Of a DNA stretch of 64,000 bases, positions 1 to 7,853 are shown in pieces. The stretch covers positions 2,480,001 through 2,544,000 of the forward strand of contig OZ245751.1 in NCBI GenBank assembly GCA_965227445.1, read 5' to 3'. The translations under genes were made by a program, and so were the position numbers. Under the pieces are notes generated by a model, which was not told where the DNA came from, searched no databases, and was given only the letters and a program-made list of their open reading frames with translations. This DNA comes from DT-110 sp030148525 (GTDB lineage: Bacteria; Bacteroidota; Bacteroidia; Chitinophagales; Saprospiraceae). Position 1 is the stretch's first letter; each line of letters begins with the position of its first letter.

Positions 1-360
1 GTACATAAACTGACCTGCCTTCCGGTCGCGCGCCTCGCGCGCCAGGATCGCGGCGTAGGTGGCGGCAGGATCGAATTTATCACGCTCCGCTTTGATGGGC
101 TGACTGGTGCCATCCCAACAATAGTACACATCGTGCACCGGCCCCTCCGGCAGGGTTTCCGGAAGGCGCTCATAAGATACCTCATGAATAGCCAGGCGGT
201 GGTGTTCAAAGCGGAGGGGCTCCTCCATCAGAGCTACCACCTGAATATAGGCACTATGCTGCAACAGCTGGAGGAGGCATTTGCGTCCCACCAATTCTCC
301 GGCACCCAGTATCCAGGCAGTCTTTTGATGTTGCGTAATTTCCAGAGTAAAATGTTTTAG
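1..360 (-). CDS. NAD(P)-binding oxidoreductase (HTATIP2/YbjT-like), C-terminus beyond window, start unclear
   Basis: Reading the minus strand from about 360 down to the window edge gives an open frame with a Rossmann motif (ILGAGELVGRKCLLQLL), then VVALMEEPL, then a stretch ending VYYCWDGT, which matches the order seen in short NAD(P)H-binding SDR-like proteins of the HTATIP2/YbjT group. About 115 residues are visible and the rest lies left of the window. No ATG is in frame: the frame runs open into the adjacent MITE (to a stop at 397-399). With the MITE removed, the ancestral frame meets TAA at 644-646, also without ATG. The start may be a rare codon such as CTG at 345-343, or the gene may have lost its start. 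Family assignment is fair; whether it is expressed is unknown. Confidence 0.55.
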
Positions 361-621
361 AGCGTGTTTGGGATTTATCCTTTGGACTGCAAATGTCTAT
401 TATACCGACAACGAAGTGGTTTGGGAATCCAATCCACTTCGAGTCGAGTATATACTCGCGTGAAAAGGTTGGGCAAAGCCCAATCCTTTTCGGAAGCGGT
501 ATATTTGAACCTCACTGCAGCCTTTTTTCGCCCCGTAGCCATGCTACGAAGCTCAAAAAAGGCTTTGTGAGAACCAAATTCTAGACATTTTCGCCATCAA
601 AAACAAATCCCAAACACGCTC
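360..621 (+). mobile_element. 262-bp MITE, copy 1, with 16-17-bp terminal inverted repeats and TTA target duplication
   Basis: The element begins GAGCGTGTTTGGGATTT and ends with the inverse of that sequence; TTA occurs directly outside both ends (357-359 and 622-624). It carries no credible transposase. Inside are a central palindrome (CGAGTATATACTCG), a hairpin with arms at 519-528 and 555-564 enclosing a second small hairpin at 535-547, and an imperfect inverted repeat beginning ATACCG near 403. A second copy of the same length lies in inverted orientation at 21875-22136 and differs by one base that I could find. This is a non-autonomous element presumably mobilised in trans. Confidence 0.88.
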
Positions 622-643
622 TTAGCTGAGCAAAAGTACGTGT

Positions 644-772
644 TTATCGATGGATGTCGAACCAACCCTCTACCACTATTTCCTCTTCTGTAGAAATATC
701 CGGGATGAAAGAGCGCTCGCAGGCCTGGGCTAGCAAAACTACGGCAAGCAATCCCCAGACATTCAGTCGGAT
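644..772 (-). pseudogene. Remnant of a DUF4249-type lipoprotein N-terminus
   Basis: The minus-strand frame overlapping the end of the copper ATPase gene reads as a hydrophobic stretch, a lipobox (LLAQAC), then ERSFIPDISTEEEIVVEGWF and a TAA stop at 644-646. A Cys followed within about 20 residues by a VVEGW-like strand is how DUF4249 outer-membrane lipoproteins of Bacteroidota begin, and these are normally about 250-400 residues. No ATG precedes it and only about 43 codons remain, so it is most likely a decayed fragment. It could instead be a very short lipoprotein with an unusual start. The identification comes from a short match and is tentative. Confidence 0.4.
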
Positions 773-2949
773 CGTATACGGATATTTTTATGCTTAAGAC
801 GCACGGAGTTACCAATGACCACGACGTCGGAAAAGGCCATAAACAGGGCTCCCCACATTGGATTCAGAAAACCGAGGGCAGCCACGGGAATAGCGACAAC
901 ATTATAGGCAAAGGCCCAAAACAAGTTCTGGCGGATGGTTAGTACGGTATGCCGTGCGACGGCCATAGCCTGCGGTAGTTTGTCTAACTGGCCATTTAAC
1001 AACACTACCCGGGCCGACTGAATAGCCACCTGGGAGGCATTGCTCAGCGAAATACCCAGGGTGGCTTTTGCCAGGGCAGGAGCATCGTTAATACCGTCGC
1101 CGACCATCGCCACCATGCCTTCGGATGCCAGGGACTCGATTCGGGCCAGTTTCTCTTCGGGTAATTGCTCAGCGAAGTAGGTGTCAACGCCGACTTCTCG
1201 TGCGATGGCCTGGGTCTTCTCCTGGCGATCCCCGCTGAGGATGATGGTTTTTATTCCCTGGTGCCGTAGATCCTGCAGGGCCTGTACGGCTTCCGGTTTC
1301 AGCTCATCAACCAAGTGAATACGGGCCAGGAGTTGATCGTTTTCCGAAAGGTAGAGATCGGATGAGGGTTGCTCCAAAGCAAGTTGTTCGTGGTACCGGG
1401 CGGATCCGAGCTTCCACCTGGTGCCGTCGGGTAGCAGCCCGGTCACACCTTTTCCTTTTTCTTCCCGGACATCCAAATCTGCCCACAAGGTGTGAAATCC
1501 ATTTACCCGGTCCTCCAGAGACGACACCAGGGATTTGGCGATGGGATGCGAAGAGTGTTTCTCGAGGTGGTACACAATCGCATCCGTACGTTTTTCATCG
1601 GAAGTAAGGTAATCGATGCGCGCGACGGATAGTTGTCCACGAGTGAGCGTTCCCGTTTTATCGAATACCATTGACTGAATGTCGGCCAGGGTTTCTACCG
1701 TCTGGCCGCCTTTGATCAAAACACCAATCCGGGCCAGTCGACCAACACCTACCATTACGGCAGTGGGTGTCGCCAGTCCCATGGCGCAGGGACAGGATAT
1801 CACCAGCACCGCGATGGCGTTCATAGCCGCCTGTTGCGCGGCCAGTCCTGCTGCCAGCCAGCCCACCAGAAAGGTGACCAGCGCAATGGACAATACTACC
1901 GGAACGAAAATAGCACTGATCTTATCAGCCAGGCGCTGAATATCTGGTTTTTCTTGCTGTGCGGTTTTGACCAGCTCGATCATTTGTCCGAGCAGCGAGT
2001 CTTTTCCGAGGCGATCTACTTCTATGTGCAGATGACCACTCACTATAACCGAGGCACCAATAACCGCGTCCCCCTGTCCCCGTACCACCGGCTCGCTTTC
2101 GCCGGTGATCATTGACTCATCGATCTGGGCATCACCATTAATTATGTGTCCGTCGGCCGGTATCCGGTCTCCCTCATTCACCTGTAGGTGGTACCCGACC
2201 CGGATGTCCTTCCGGTCCACTTCGACAATAGTCCCCGAAGGCATGATGCGCCGGGCTTTTTCCACTTGTAATTTTGTCAGGTCCTGAATGGCACTGGTGG
2301 TCTGGGTGACCGCTCTTTTTTCGAGCCAGTTACCTACCAGCACCAGGGTGATGATGGTTGCCGCCGTTTCGTAGAATATGTATTGACTGGCATCCAGAAA
2401 AGTGCCCACCAGGCTGTAGCCAAAAGCGGCCGTACTACCCACGAAAATAAGCACATCCATATTGGGAACACCGCCGCGCATGGATCGCAGGGCACTACCA
2501 CCAAAATGAGTTACACCAATCAAAAAAGGAGGCAGGCACACAGCCATCTGCACCCAAAAGTTGTCGAAAAGGGGAACATCCACTCCGACCATCATCAGCA
2601 AATGATGTAGCAGCAGTGGAAGAGTGAAGATGGCGCTGATCAGGAGCTTGCGCTCCAGCGTCCACCAGGGATCGGATTGTTCGGGCTCGACTACCGTGTA
2701 GCCCAGCTTGCGAATACCTGCCTTGACGGCCTCTTCGTCCAGGCCGTTTTCCCCGGGTTTGTAACGCACTTCCCGAGTTTGAAAATTGACGTATACATCC
2801 TCCAGCCCCTTGCGCTCCAGAAAGCGGGTAATGCTGGCTGCACAGTTTGCACAATCCATACCATCTACCGTCAATTCCACCGGTTCTACACCCATAACAT
2901 CTGTTCTTTCGTACCACTTGATTCCCCCTAAAATCGGGAAATCAGTCAT
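763..2949 (-). CDS. copA: Copper-translocating P-type ATPase
   Basis: A 728-residue P1B-type ATPase that should export Cu(+) across the inner membrane. It has one N-terminal heavy-metal domain with GMDCANC (Cys33, Cys36), the membrane Cys-Pro-Cys motif at residues 386-388, the phosphorylated Asp430 in DKTGTLT, the SSHP motif of the nucleotide domain and GDGINDAP near 617. The late membrane segments keep NLFWAFAYN and MAFSDVV, which fits Cu(+) rather than Zn/Cd specificity. Met19 is an equally possible start and would put the metal domain at its usual distance from the N-terminus. It is divergent from the lipoprotein gene at 3019; no copper regulator or chaperone gene is adjacent. Confidence 0.93.
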   Translation of the reverse strand: MTDFPILGGIKWYERTDVMGVEPVELTVDGMDCANCAASITRFLERKGLEDVYVNFQTREVRYKPGENGLDEEAVKAGIRKLGYTVVEPEQSDPWWTLERKLLISAIFTLPLLLHHLLMMVGVDVPLFDNFWVQMAVCLPPFLIGVTHFGGSALRSMRGGVPNMDVLIFVGSTAAFGYSLVGTFLDASQYIFYETAATIITLVLVGNWLEKRAVTQTTSAIQDLTKLQVEKARRIMPSGTIVEVDRKDIRVGYHLQVNEGDRIPADGHIINGDAQIDESMITGESEPVVRGQGDAVIGASVIVSGHLHIEVDRLGKDSLLGQMIELVKTAQQEKPDIQRLADKISAIFVPVVLSIALVTFLVGWLAAGLAAQQAAMNAIAVLVISCPCAMGLATPTAVMVGVGRLARIGVLIKGGQTVETLADIQSMVFDKTGTLTRGQLSVARIDYLTSDEKRTDAIVYHLEKHSSHPIAKSLVSSLEDRVNGFHTLWADLDVREEKGKGVTGLLPDGTRWKLGSARYHEQLALEQPSSDLYLSENDQLLARIHLVDELKPEAVQALQDLRHQGIKTIILSGDRQEKTQAIAREVGVDTYFAEQLPEEKLARIESLASEGMVAMVGDGINDAPALAKATLGISLSNASQVAIQSARVVLLNGQLDKLPQAMAVARHTVLTIRQNLFWAFAYNVVAIPVAALGFLNPMWGALFMAFSDVVVIGNSVRLKHKNIRIRSD

Positions 2950-3018
2950 ATAAACGTATTTTTAGACAACAACTAGACCGTCCAGCGTTTTTTATGTACA
3001 ACACTATGCCATATCAGA

Positions 3019-3852
3019 ATGATTAATACAAAACGTAAATTCAACATGAGAACATTACCTATGCTTTTGATCCTGGCTCTCCTGGCCTTTACTGCCTGCC
3101 AGAACAACCAATCCGAAGAATCCGCAGATACGGACGAAACGACGGAAGAAGGTATGGAAGAGCAGGAAATGAATCAATACACCCTCACGCCTTTTACGGC
3201 ATCAACCGCTTATCCAAACGCGAGCCTGGACGAAATGTCCTTCGAAGACGGCACCTTTGATTTCAACTTTTCCAACTACGAACTGGCTACACAAACACCT
3301 GATGCTGGCACTAAAATGTGTGCTAACTCCGATAAGGGTCAACACATTCACCTTATCGTTAATACACAACCTTATGCGGCCAAGTATACGGGTAGCTTTG
3401 ACTACGAAATCGAAAATGGTGAACATTACCTGATGGCTTTCCTGTCGCGATCATACCACGAAAGCATTAAAAACGGAGACGCCCACATGGCAAAAAAAGT
3501 CACCGTAACGGATAACACCATTACCAGTACCGAAGATATTTCGGAACCTATGCTGTTTTACAGCCGCCCCAAGGGCACCTACGTTGGCAAAGCAAATACC
3601 GACAAGGTGATGCTCGATTTCTTTCTGGTAAACGCCGAACTCGGTAGTGAATATATGGTGAAAGCCCAAATCGGCGATGATGTACATATGATCGACACCT
3701 GGCAACCGTATTACATTGAAGGTTTGCCAATGGGTGAAACACTAATTACGCTGACCCTGGTTGACCAGGACGGTAATGCAGTGGATACCCCACTGAATCC
3801 GGTGAGTCGCTCCATTACGCTGCGGGCTGACCCGGCAGAAGAGGCTATGTAA
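3019..3852 (+). CDS. Hypothetical periplasmic or outer-membrane lipoprotein
   Basis: A 277-residue protein with a lipoprotein signal (LLAFTAC, Cys27 if the first ATG is used; Met10 at 3046 is an alternative start), then an acidic Ser/Glu/Asp-rich linker at about 28-50 and a globular domain. The globular part contains GQHIHLIVNTQPYAAKY and GEHYLMAFLSRSYHESIK, whose clustered His residues could bind metal; that is a guess. Related proteins occur in Bacteroidota, sometimes labelled phosphopeptide-binding, with no established function that I know of. Its divergent placement 69 bp from the copper ATPase start suggests, but does not show, a shared promoter region. Confidence 0.72.
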   Translation: MINTKRKFNMRTLPMLLILALLAFTACQNNQSEESADTDETTEEGMEEQEMNQYTLTPFTASTAYPNASLDEMSFEDGTFDFNFSNYELATQTPDAGTKMCANSDKGQHIHLIVNTQPYAAKYTGSFDYEIENGEHYLMAFLSRSYHESIKNGDAHMAKKVTVTDNTITSTEDISEPMLFYSRPKGTYVGKANTDKVMLDFFLVNAELGSEYMVKAQIGDDVHMIDTWQPYYIEGLPMGETLITLTLVDQDGNAVDTPLNPVSRSITLRADPAEEAM

Positions 3853-3857
3853 ATATT

Positions 3858-3923
3858 CAGGTTTGAGGTTTGAGGTTTGAGGTTTGGGGTGAGAGGTTTG
3901 GGGTGAGAGGTCGAGGTTTGAGG
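3858..3923. repeat. Heptad array, RGGTTTG type
   Basis: Directly after the lipoprotein stop lie nine consecutive 7-bp units of the form GAGGTTT or GGGGTGA. This is one of the recurring 7-bp-period intergenic arrays of the window. Confidence 0.85.
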
Positions 3924-3986
3924 AAATGAAAAATGTTCCATGTTCAGTGTTCTATATAGATACTGTGCATGGAGCATTTTTCATTT
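3924..3986. terminator. Long hairpin downstream of the lipoprotein gene
   Basis: Arms at 3924-3942 and 3968-3986 are complementary over 19 bp with one mismatch. The loop side contains three further heptads (ATGTTCC, ATGTTCA, GTGTTCT). It could end transcription of the upstream gene; the downstream run of T is short (TTTT). Confidence 0.45.
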
Positions 3987-4023
3987 TGGTCGCCGACCAA
4001 CAACGCACCGTATACCTTTTTTT

Positions 4024-4033
4024 GCCGAAAGGC
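4024..4033. promoter_or_regulatory. T-run/GCC-GAAA-GGC palindrome upstream of accC
   Basis: GCCGAAAGGC preceded by a T run and followed by ATAAA, 80 bp before the biotin carboxylase start. It is one of seven intergenic copies of this hairpin type in the window. Function unknown. Confidence 0.4.
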
Positions 4034-4113
4034 ATAAACAGGAAAAAGGTAGAACCAGGCTTTCTGGTACCATCATTTTTAACTAGCTTTCGGGGCAACC
4101 CAACAAGATATCT

Positions 4114-5586
4114 ATGCAAAAAATACTGGTAGCTAACCGTGGAGAAATTGCCTTACGCGTCATGCGAACCGCCAGAGCCATGGGCATTAAAACGGTAGCA
4201 GTATACTCCGAGGCTGACCGCAATTCACCTCACGTACGCTTCGCTGACGAAGTGGTATTACTCGGTCCTCCTCCTTCCAATCAATCGTATTTGCGGAGTG
4301 ACCTAATCATTGAACACGCAAAAGCGCTGGGTGTCGATGGCATCCACCCTGGCTATGGATTCCTGAGTGAAAACGCCAAATTTTCGCAGGCAGTGGAAGA
4401 TGCCGGCATCACTTTTATCGGGCCCCGCCCACATGCCATTTCGGTCATGGGGTCCAAGTTGGCAGCCAAGGAAGCCGTAAAAGCCTACGATATTCCAATG
4501 GTACCCGGCATTGACGAATCGATAACGGATATAGCGCTAGCCAAAAAAATTGCGGGCGAAATCGGTTATCCTATTCTGATCAAAGCTTCGGCTGGTGGCG
4601 GCGGTAAGGGCATGCGGATTGTCGAAAAGGAAAAGGACATCGAAGAACAAATGAAACGAGCAGTGAGCGAAGCCACTTCGGCCTTTGGCGACGGTTCGGT
4701 TTTCATTGAAAAATACGTCACCTCTCCCCGCCACATCGAAATTCAGGTACTGGCCGATCAGCATGGAAACTATCTGCATTTGTTCGAACGGGAATGCAGT
4801 ATACAGCGACGCCACCAAAAAGTGGTTGAAGAGGCGCCTTCCTCCGTACTTACTCCTGAACTACGCAAACGGATGGGAGAAGCAGCCATAGACGTTGCCC
4901 GGGCCTGTGACTATATCGGTGCCGGAACGGTCGAATTTCTGCTGGATGCTGATCACAACTTCTACTTCCTGGAAATGAATACCCGTCTGCAGGTGGAACA
5001 CCCGGTGACCGAGTTAATTACCGGTCTCGATCTGGTCGAAGAGCAGATACGTGTAGCCCGCGGAGAGGTACTTCGCCACAAACAGGAGGATCTTTCCATC
5101 ACAGGCCATGCTCTGGAATTGCGCGTTTACGCCGAGGACCCCCTTGACCAGTTCCTGCCGAGTGTGGGAAAACTATTGCGTTATCGCCCACCCCAGGGAC
5201 CAAACATCCGCGTAGACGACGGGTACGAAGAGGGGATGGATATCCCCATCTATTACGACCCCATGCTTTCCAAACTAATCACCTACGGTCAAAGCCGGGG
5301 CGGAGCCATCAAACGCATGCTGGAAGCCATCGGTCAATACGAGATCGAAGGAGTTGCCAACACCCTTTCCTTTGGTCGCTTCGTATGTGAACACGAAGCC
5401 TTCACCTCGGGTGACTTTGATACCCACTTCGTGAAGAAATACTTCACCCCGGATGCTATCCAGCAACACGGACAGGGAGCTGCCGAAGTAGCCGCCAAAC
5501 TGGCGACCCATTTGTACCGCCAAAAATTTCGCGAACTTGATGTCCCTGATGCCGGGCAACCGAATTGGAAAAGTAACAGGCTATAG
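4114..5586 (+). CDS. accC: Biotin carboxylase subunit of an acyl-CoA carboxylase
   Basis: A 490-residue ATP-grasp enzyme that carboxylates biotin carried by a partner protein with bicarbonate and ATP. It starts MQKILVANRGEIALR, has the glycine-rich ATP loop (SAGGGGKGMR), the ERECSIQRRHQK segment and EMNTRLQVEHPVTE at about residue 287, all diagnostic of the family. It is about 40 residues longer than E. coli AccC, with the extension at the C-terminus. No biotin carrier or carboxyltransferase gene is adjacent, so whether it serves acetyl-CoA or propionyl-CoA carboxylase cannot be told from the context. The stop lies next to a heptad array. Confidence 0.92.
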   Translation: MQKILVANRGEIALRVMRTARAMGIKTVAVYSEADRNSPHVRFADEVVLLGPPPSNQSYLRSDLIIEHAKALGVDGIHPGYGFLSENAKFSQAVEDAGITFIGPRPHAISVMGSKLAAKEAVKAYDIPMVPGIDESITDIALAKKIAGEIGYPILIKASAGGGGKGMRIVEKEKDIEEQMKRAVSEATSAFGDGSVFIEKYVTSPRHIEIQVLADQHGNYLHLFERECSIQRRHQKVVEEAPSSVLTPELRKRMGEAAIDVARACDYIGAGTVEFLLDADHNFYFLEMNTRLQVEHPVTELITGLDLVEEQIRVARGEVLRHKQEDLSITGHALELRVYAEDPLDQFLPSVGKLLRYRPPQGPNIRVDDGYEEGMDIPIYYDPMLSKLITYGQSRGGAIKRMLEAIGQYEIEGVANTLSFGRFVCEHEAFTSGDFDTHFVKKYFTPDAIQQHGQGAAEVAAKLATHLYRQKFRELDVPDAGQPNWKSNRL

Positions 5587-5700
5587 GTTATAGGTTTGAG
5601 GTTTGAGGTTTGAGGTTTGAGGCTAGGTCCCAGGTTACCTCTTGACCTGAAGCCAAGCCTCTGACCAACCTCAAACCCCAAACCTCAGACCTCAGACCTG
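5581..5700. repeat. Two-armed heptad array, TTGAGGT / AACCTCA
   Basis: Six TATAGGT or TTGAGGT heptads (from 5582) overlap the accC stop. After a spacer the complementary heptads (AACCTCA, AACCCCA, GACCTCA) run to 5700, so the transcript could fold back into a long imperfect stem-loop. Confidence 0.85.
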
Positions 5701-5757
5701 CATATCACTTTTTTGCATAAAAAATACACCCTATCACCGGCTTTTGCTCAATTTTTC

Positions 5758-5765
5758 TAATTTTG
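5758..5765 (+). promoter_or_regulatory. Candidate -7 promoter box TAATTTTG
   Basis: TAATTTTG matches the Bacteroidota -7 consensus TAnnTTTG and lies about 30 bp before the ATG of the regulator at 5796. A TTTTG at 5742-5746 is too close for the usual -33 spacing, so only the -7 box is supported. Confidence 0.4.
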
Positions 5766-5795
5766 TTACAAGCCTTTCAGAAAAATTGAGCGTAC

Positions 5796-6632
5796 ATGAA
5801 CAGCATTGTCACCCAGCGCTTTATAAAGTGCCACGACAAACTGCGTTCGGATAATAAAGTCCGATCGAGCCGACAATTTGCGCTCTCCCTCGATTATCTG
5901 CCACAAAGTTTAAGCGAAATATTGAGAGGACGCCGCGATGTAACCATTGAATTGTTGCGCAAAGCGGTGGAAACGTATAAGATCAATCCGGTCTACGTTT
6001 TTACCGGAGAGGGGCCTATGTTTATGACGGAGCAATCGCACAGTGACTTCCGAGTGTTGACCATAGTTACCAACATGGAAGAAGAAGAGCGGATAGTCCA
6101 CGTTCCCGCACCTGCACATACAGGCTACGCCAGCGAAGCTGATAATCCGTCCTTTGTCCAGAGTCTGCCTCATTTTTCCCTGCCCGACTACAAGTACAAG
6201 GCGGGTACACACCGCTCATTCGATGTGACTGGCGACAGTATGTCCCCTACCCTTTCGGAAGGTGATAAGATTGTGTGCAGTTTTTTGGAACCAACGCTCT
6301 GGGAAACAGGGATCAAGGATAATTACGTCTATGTGCTCATAACGCGGGCCGATGTACTCATCCGTCGGGTCACGAATGAACTGAAGACCCAAAAAAGGCT
6401 CTTGCTCCATTCCGACAACAGTTATTACGAGTCGGAGATAATGCCGCTAAGCGACCTCACCGAGGTGTGGTACGTCAAGACGCGTATCGGTCCCTTCTTA
6501 CCCGCTCAGCCCATGGTTCAGGATGGTCATATTCAGAAAAATCTCCATCAAATGCGGGAATCCATGCAGCAACAAAATACCCTCATCAGGCAGCTGCAGG
6601 AAACCATCGAAAAAATGATGATCAGCGACTAA
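5796..6632 (+). CDS. Transcriptional regulator with helix-turn-helix and S24 (LexA/CI-like) domain
   Basis: A 278-residue protein. Residues 1-75 form a compact helical domain with SRQFALSLDYLPQSLSEILR, typical of an XRE-type DNA-binding fold. Residues about 135-240 match the S24 fold, with GDSM at 146-149 (Ser148 would be the catalytic Ser) and the late segment LLLHSDNSYY. Where LexA-type proteins carry the catalytic Lys, this protein has an Arg pair (VLIRRVT), so self-cleavage is doubtful. The C-terminus ends in a Gln-rich predicted helix. A small-protein gene follows 36 bp downstream and may be co-transcribed. Targets unknown. Confidence 0.82.
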   Translation: MNSIVTQRFIKCHDKLRSDNKVRSSRQFALSLDYLPQSLSEILRGRRDVTIELLRKAVETYKINPVYVFTGEGPMFMTEQSHSDFRVLTIVTNMEEEERIVHVPAPAHTGYASEADNPSFVQSLPHFSLPDYKYKAGTHRSFDVTGDSMSPTLSEGDKIVCSFLEPTLWETGIKDNYVYVLITRADVLIRRVTNELKTQKRLLLHSDNSYYESEIMPLSDLTEVWYVKTRIGPFLPAQPMVQDGHIQKNLHQMRESMQQQNTLIRQLQETIEKMMISD

Positions 6633-6668
6633 AGGATTATATCTTACCGGCTCACTAATCCAGTCACT

Positions 6669-6896
6669 ATGGCACGTACAGAAATTACGGCAACCGTCGT
6701 CTATCAGAATCTGGAAGGAGGCTTCTGGGGATTAGAAGACGAAAAGGGCAACAACTACCTGCCGGTCAATATGCCGGAGCAACTCAAATACGAAGGCAAG
6801 AAAGTCAAATTGGTCATTCGCGAGGCCGATGTAGCCGGAACGGCCATGTGGGGTCGTCCCGTCCGCATCGTTTCATTTTCGACTATGACGCCCTAG
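6669..6896 (+). CDS. Small conserved-looking protein of unknown function (75 aa)
   Basis: A short reading frame of 75 codons in the gap between the S24 regulator and the convergent tpiA gene. The alternating hydrophobic pattern (ITATVVYQNLEGGFWGLEDE ...VKLVIREADVAG) suggests a small beta-barrel, possibly OB-like. It has no signal peptide or metal motif. The start ATG follows the regulator stop by 36 bp on the same strand and the stop is 1 bp from the tpiA stop. The codon pattern and tight packing support a real gene; I do not recognise its family with certainty. Confidence 0.68.
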   Translation: MARTEITATVVYQNLEGGFWGLEDEKGNNYLPVNMPEQLKYEGKKVKLVIREADVAGTAMWGRPVRIVSFSTMTP

Positions 6897-6897
6897 A

Positions 6898-7674
6898 CTA
6901 TTTAGCCAATGCCTCGTTACTGTGGTTAATGATACCGATGAAATCGTCGGCCTTAAGGGAAGCTCCCCCCACCAGACCACCATCCACATCGGGCTTGGCG
7001 AATAGTTCAGCGGCATTTGCCGGTTTTACACTTCCTCCGTACAGGATGGAAATACGCTCGGCTAATGCTTCACTGTACTGTTTGGCCAGCAAGCTCCGGA
7101 TGACCTGGTGCATTTCCTGAGCCTGTTCAGGAGATGCGGTCTTGCCCGTTCCAATGGCCCAGATGGGTTCGTAGGCAATGACCACTTCTTTCATCTGCTC
7201 CTCCGGTAGATGAAACAGACCGTTTTTAACTTGCTCAGAAACATGGGCTGCGTGGGTCCCCTTTTCCCGGATCGGTAAGGGCTCGCCGCAACAGAAAATA
7301 GGGCGCAGACCGGTGGCTAACGCACGATCGACCTTCCGGGCCAGTAATTCATCGCTTTCGCTAAAAAACTCCCGGCGTTCGGAGTGCCCGATGATGACAA
7401 AGTCACAGCCACAAGATTTGAGAATGCTGGTGGAAATCTCCCCCGTATAGGCACCACTTTCCTCCTGATGACAATTCTGGGCTCCCAAGTGAAGGTTTGA
7501 GATGTCATTAATCGCAGTATGTGTATTTTGGAGGTGGGTGAAAGGAGGGCACAAAATGACCACCGTTTCGGAGGGTTGTAATTTATTGACAATCTCCAGC
7601 GTCAAGTCCCGGCCCTGTTGATAATCCTTATTCATTTTCCAGTTACCGGCAACAATGTTAGCTCGTTTTTTCAT
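6898..7674 (-). CDS. tpiA: Triosephosphate isomerase
   Basis: A 258-residue glycolytic enzyme interconverting dihydroxyacetone phosphate and glyceraldehyde 3-phosphate in the cytoplasm. Substrate-binding Asn11 and Lys13 are in GNWKMN, the catalytic His is in IIGHSERR, the catalytic Glu in AYEPIWAIGTGKTA, and the phosphate-binding loop is YGGSVKPAN followed by DGGLVGGASL. The length is normal for the family. It is a single gene, convergent with the preceding small gene and divergent from the DUF72 gene. Confidence 0.97.
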   Translation of the reverse strand: MKKRANIVAGNWKMNKDYQQGRDLTLEIVNKLQPSETVVILCPPFTHLQNTHTAINDISNLHLGAQNCHQEESGAYTGEISTSILKSCGCDFVIIGHSERREFFSESDELLARKVDRALATGLRPIFCCGEPLPIREKGTHAAHVSEQVKNGLFHLPEEQMKEVVIAYEPIWAIGTGKTASPEQAQEMHQVIRSLLAKQYSEALAERISILYGGSVKPANAAELFAKPDVDGGLVGGASLKADDFIGIINHSNEALAK

Positions 7675-7759
7675 AGACGATTTTCGTTGTGAATGGTTGA
7701 TCTGAGCTTGGATAGGGCGGTGACGAAGCTACGGATTTTTTTGCGAGCCTGAAATTTAT

Positions 7760-7845
7760 TTCAGGTTGGTTCAAGGGCCGAGGAGTAATGAATATTTCCT
7801 CTAAACCTGAACCGTGGACCGTGGACCTTGGCCCCTGAACCATAC
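7760..7845. repeat. Heptad array, ACCGTGG type, with an inverted arm
   Basis: AACCTGA, ACCGTGG, ACCGTGG, ACCTTGG, CCCCTGA, ACCATAC run from 7804 to 7845. A related inverted arm (TTCAGGT, TGGTTCA, AGGGCCG) starts near 7760. The array fills most of the space between the divergent tpiA and DUF72 starts. Confidence 0.7.
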
Positions 7846-7853
7846 ATCACGAT

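Noticed and set aside
364..584. Open frames inside the MITE (63-84 codons)
   Set aside because: They repeat with the MITE copy at 21912-22180, lack any domain and cover hairpins; by-products of the repeat.
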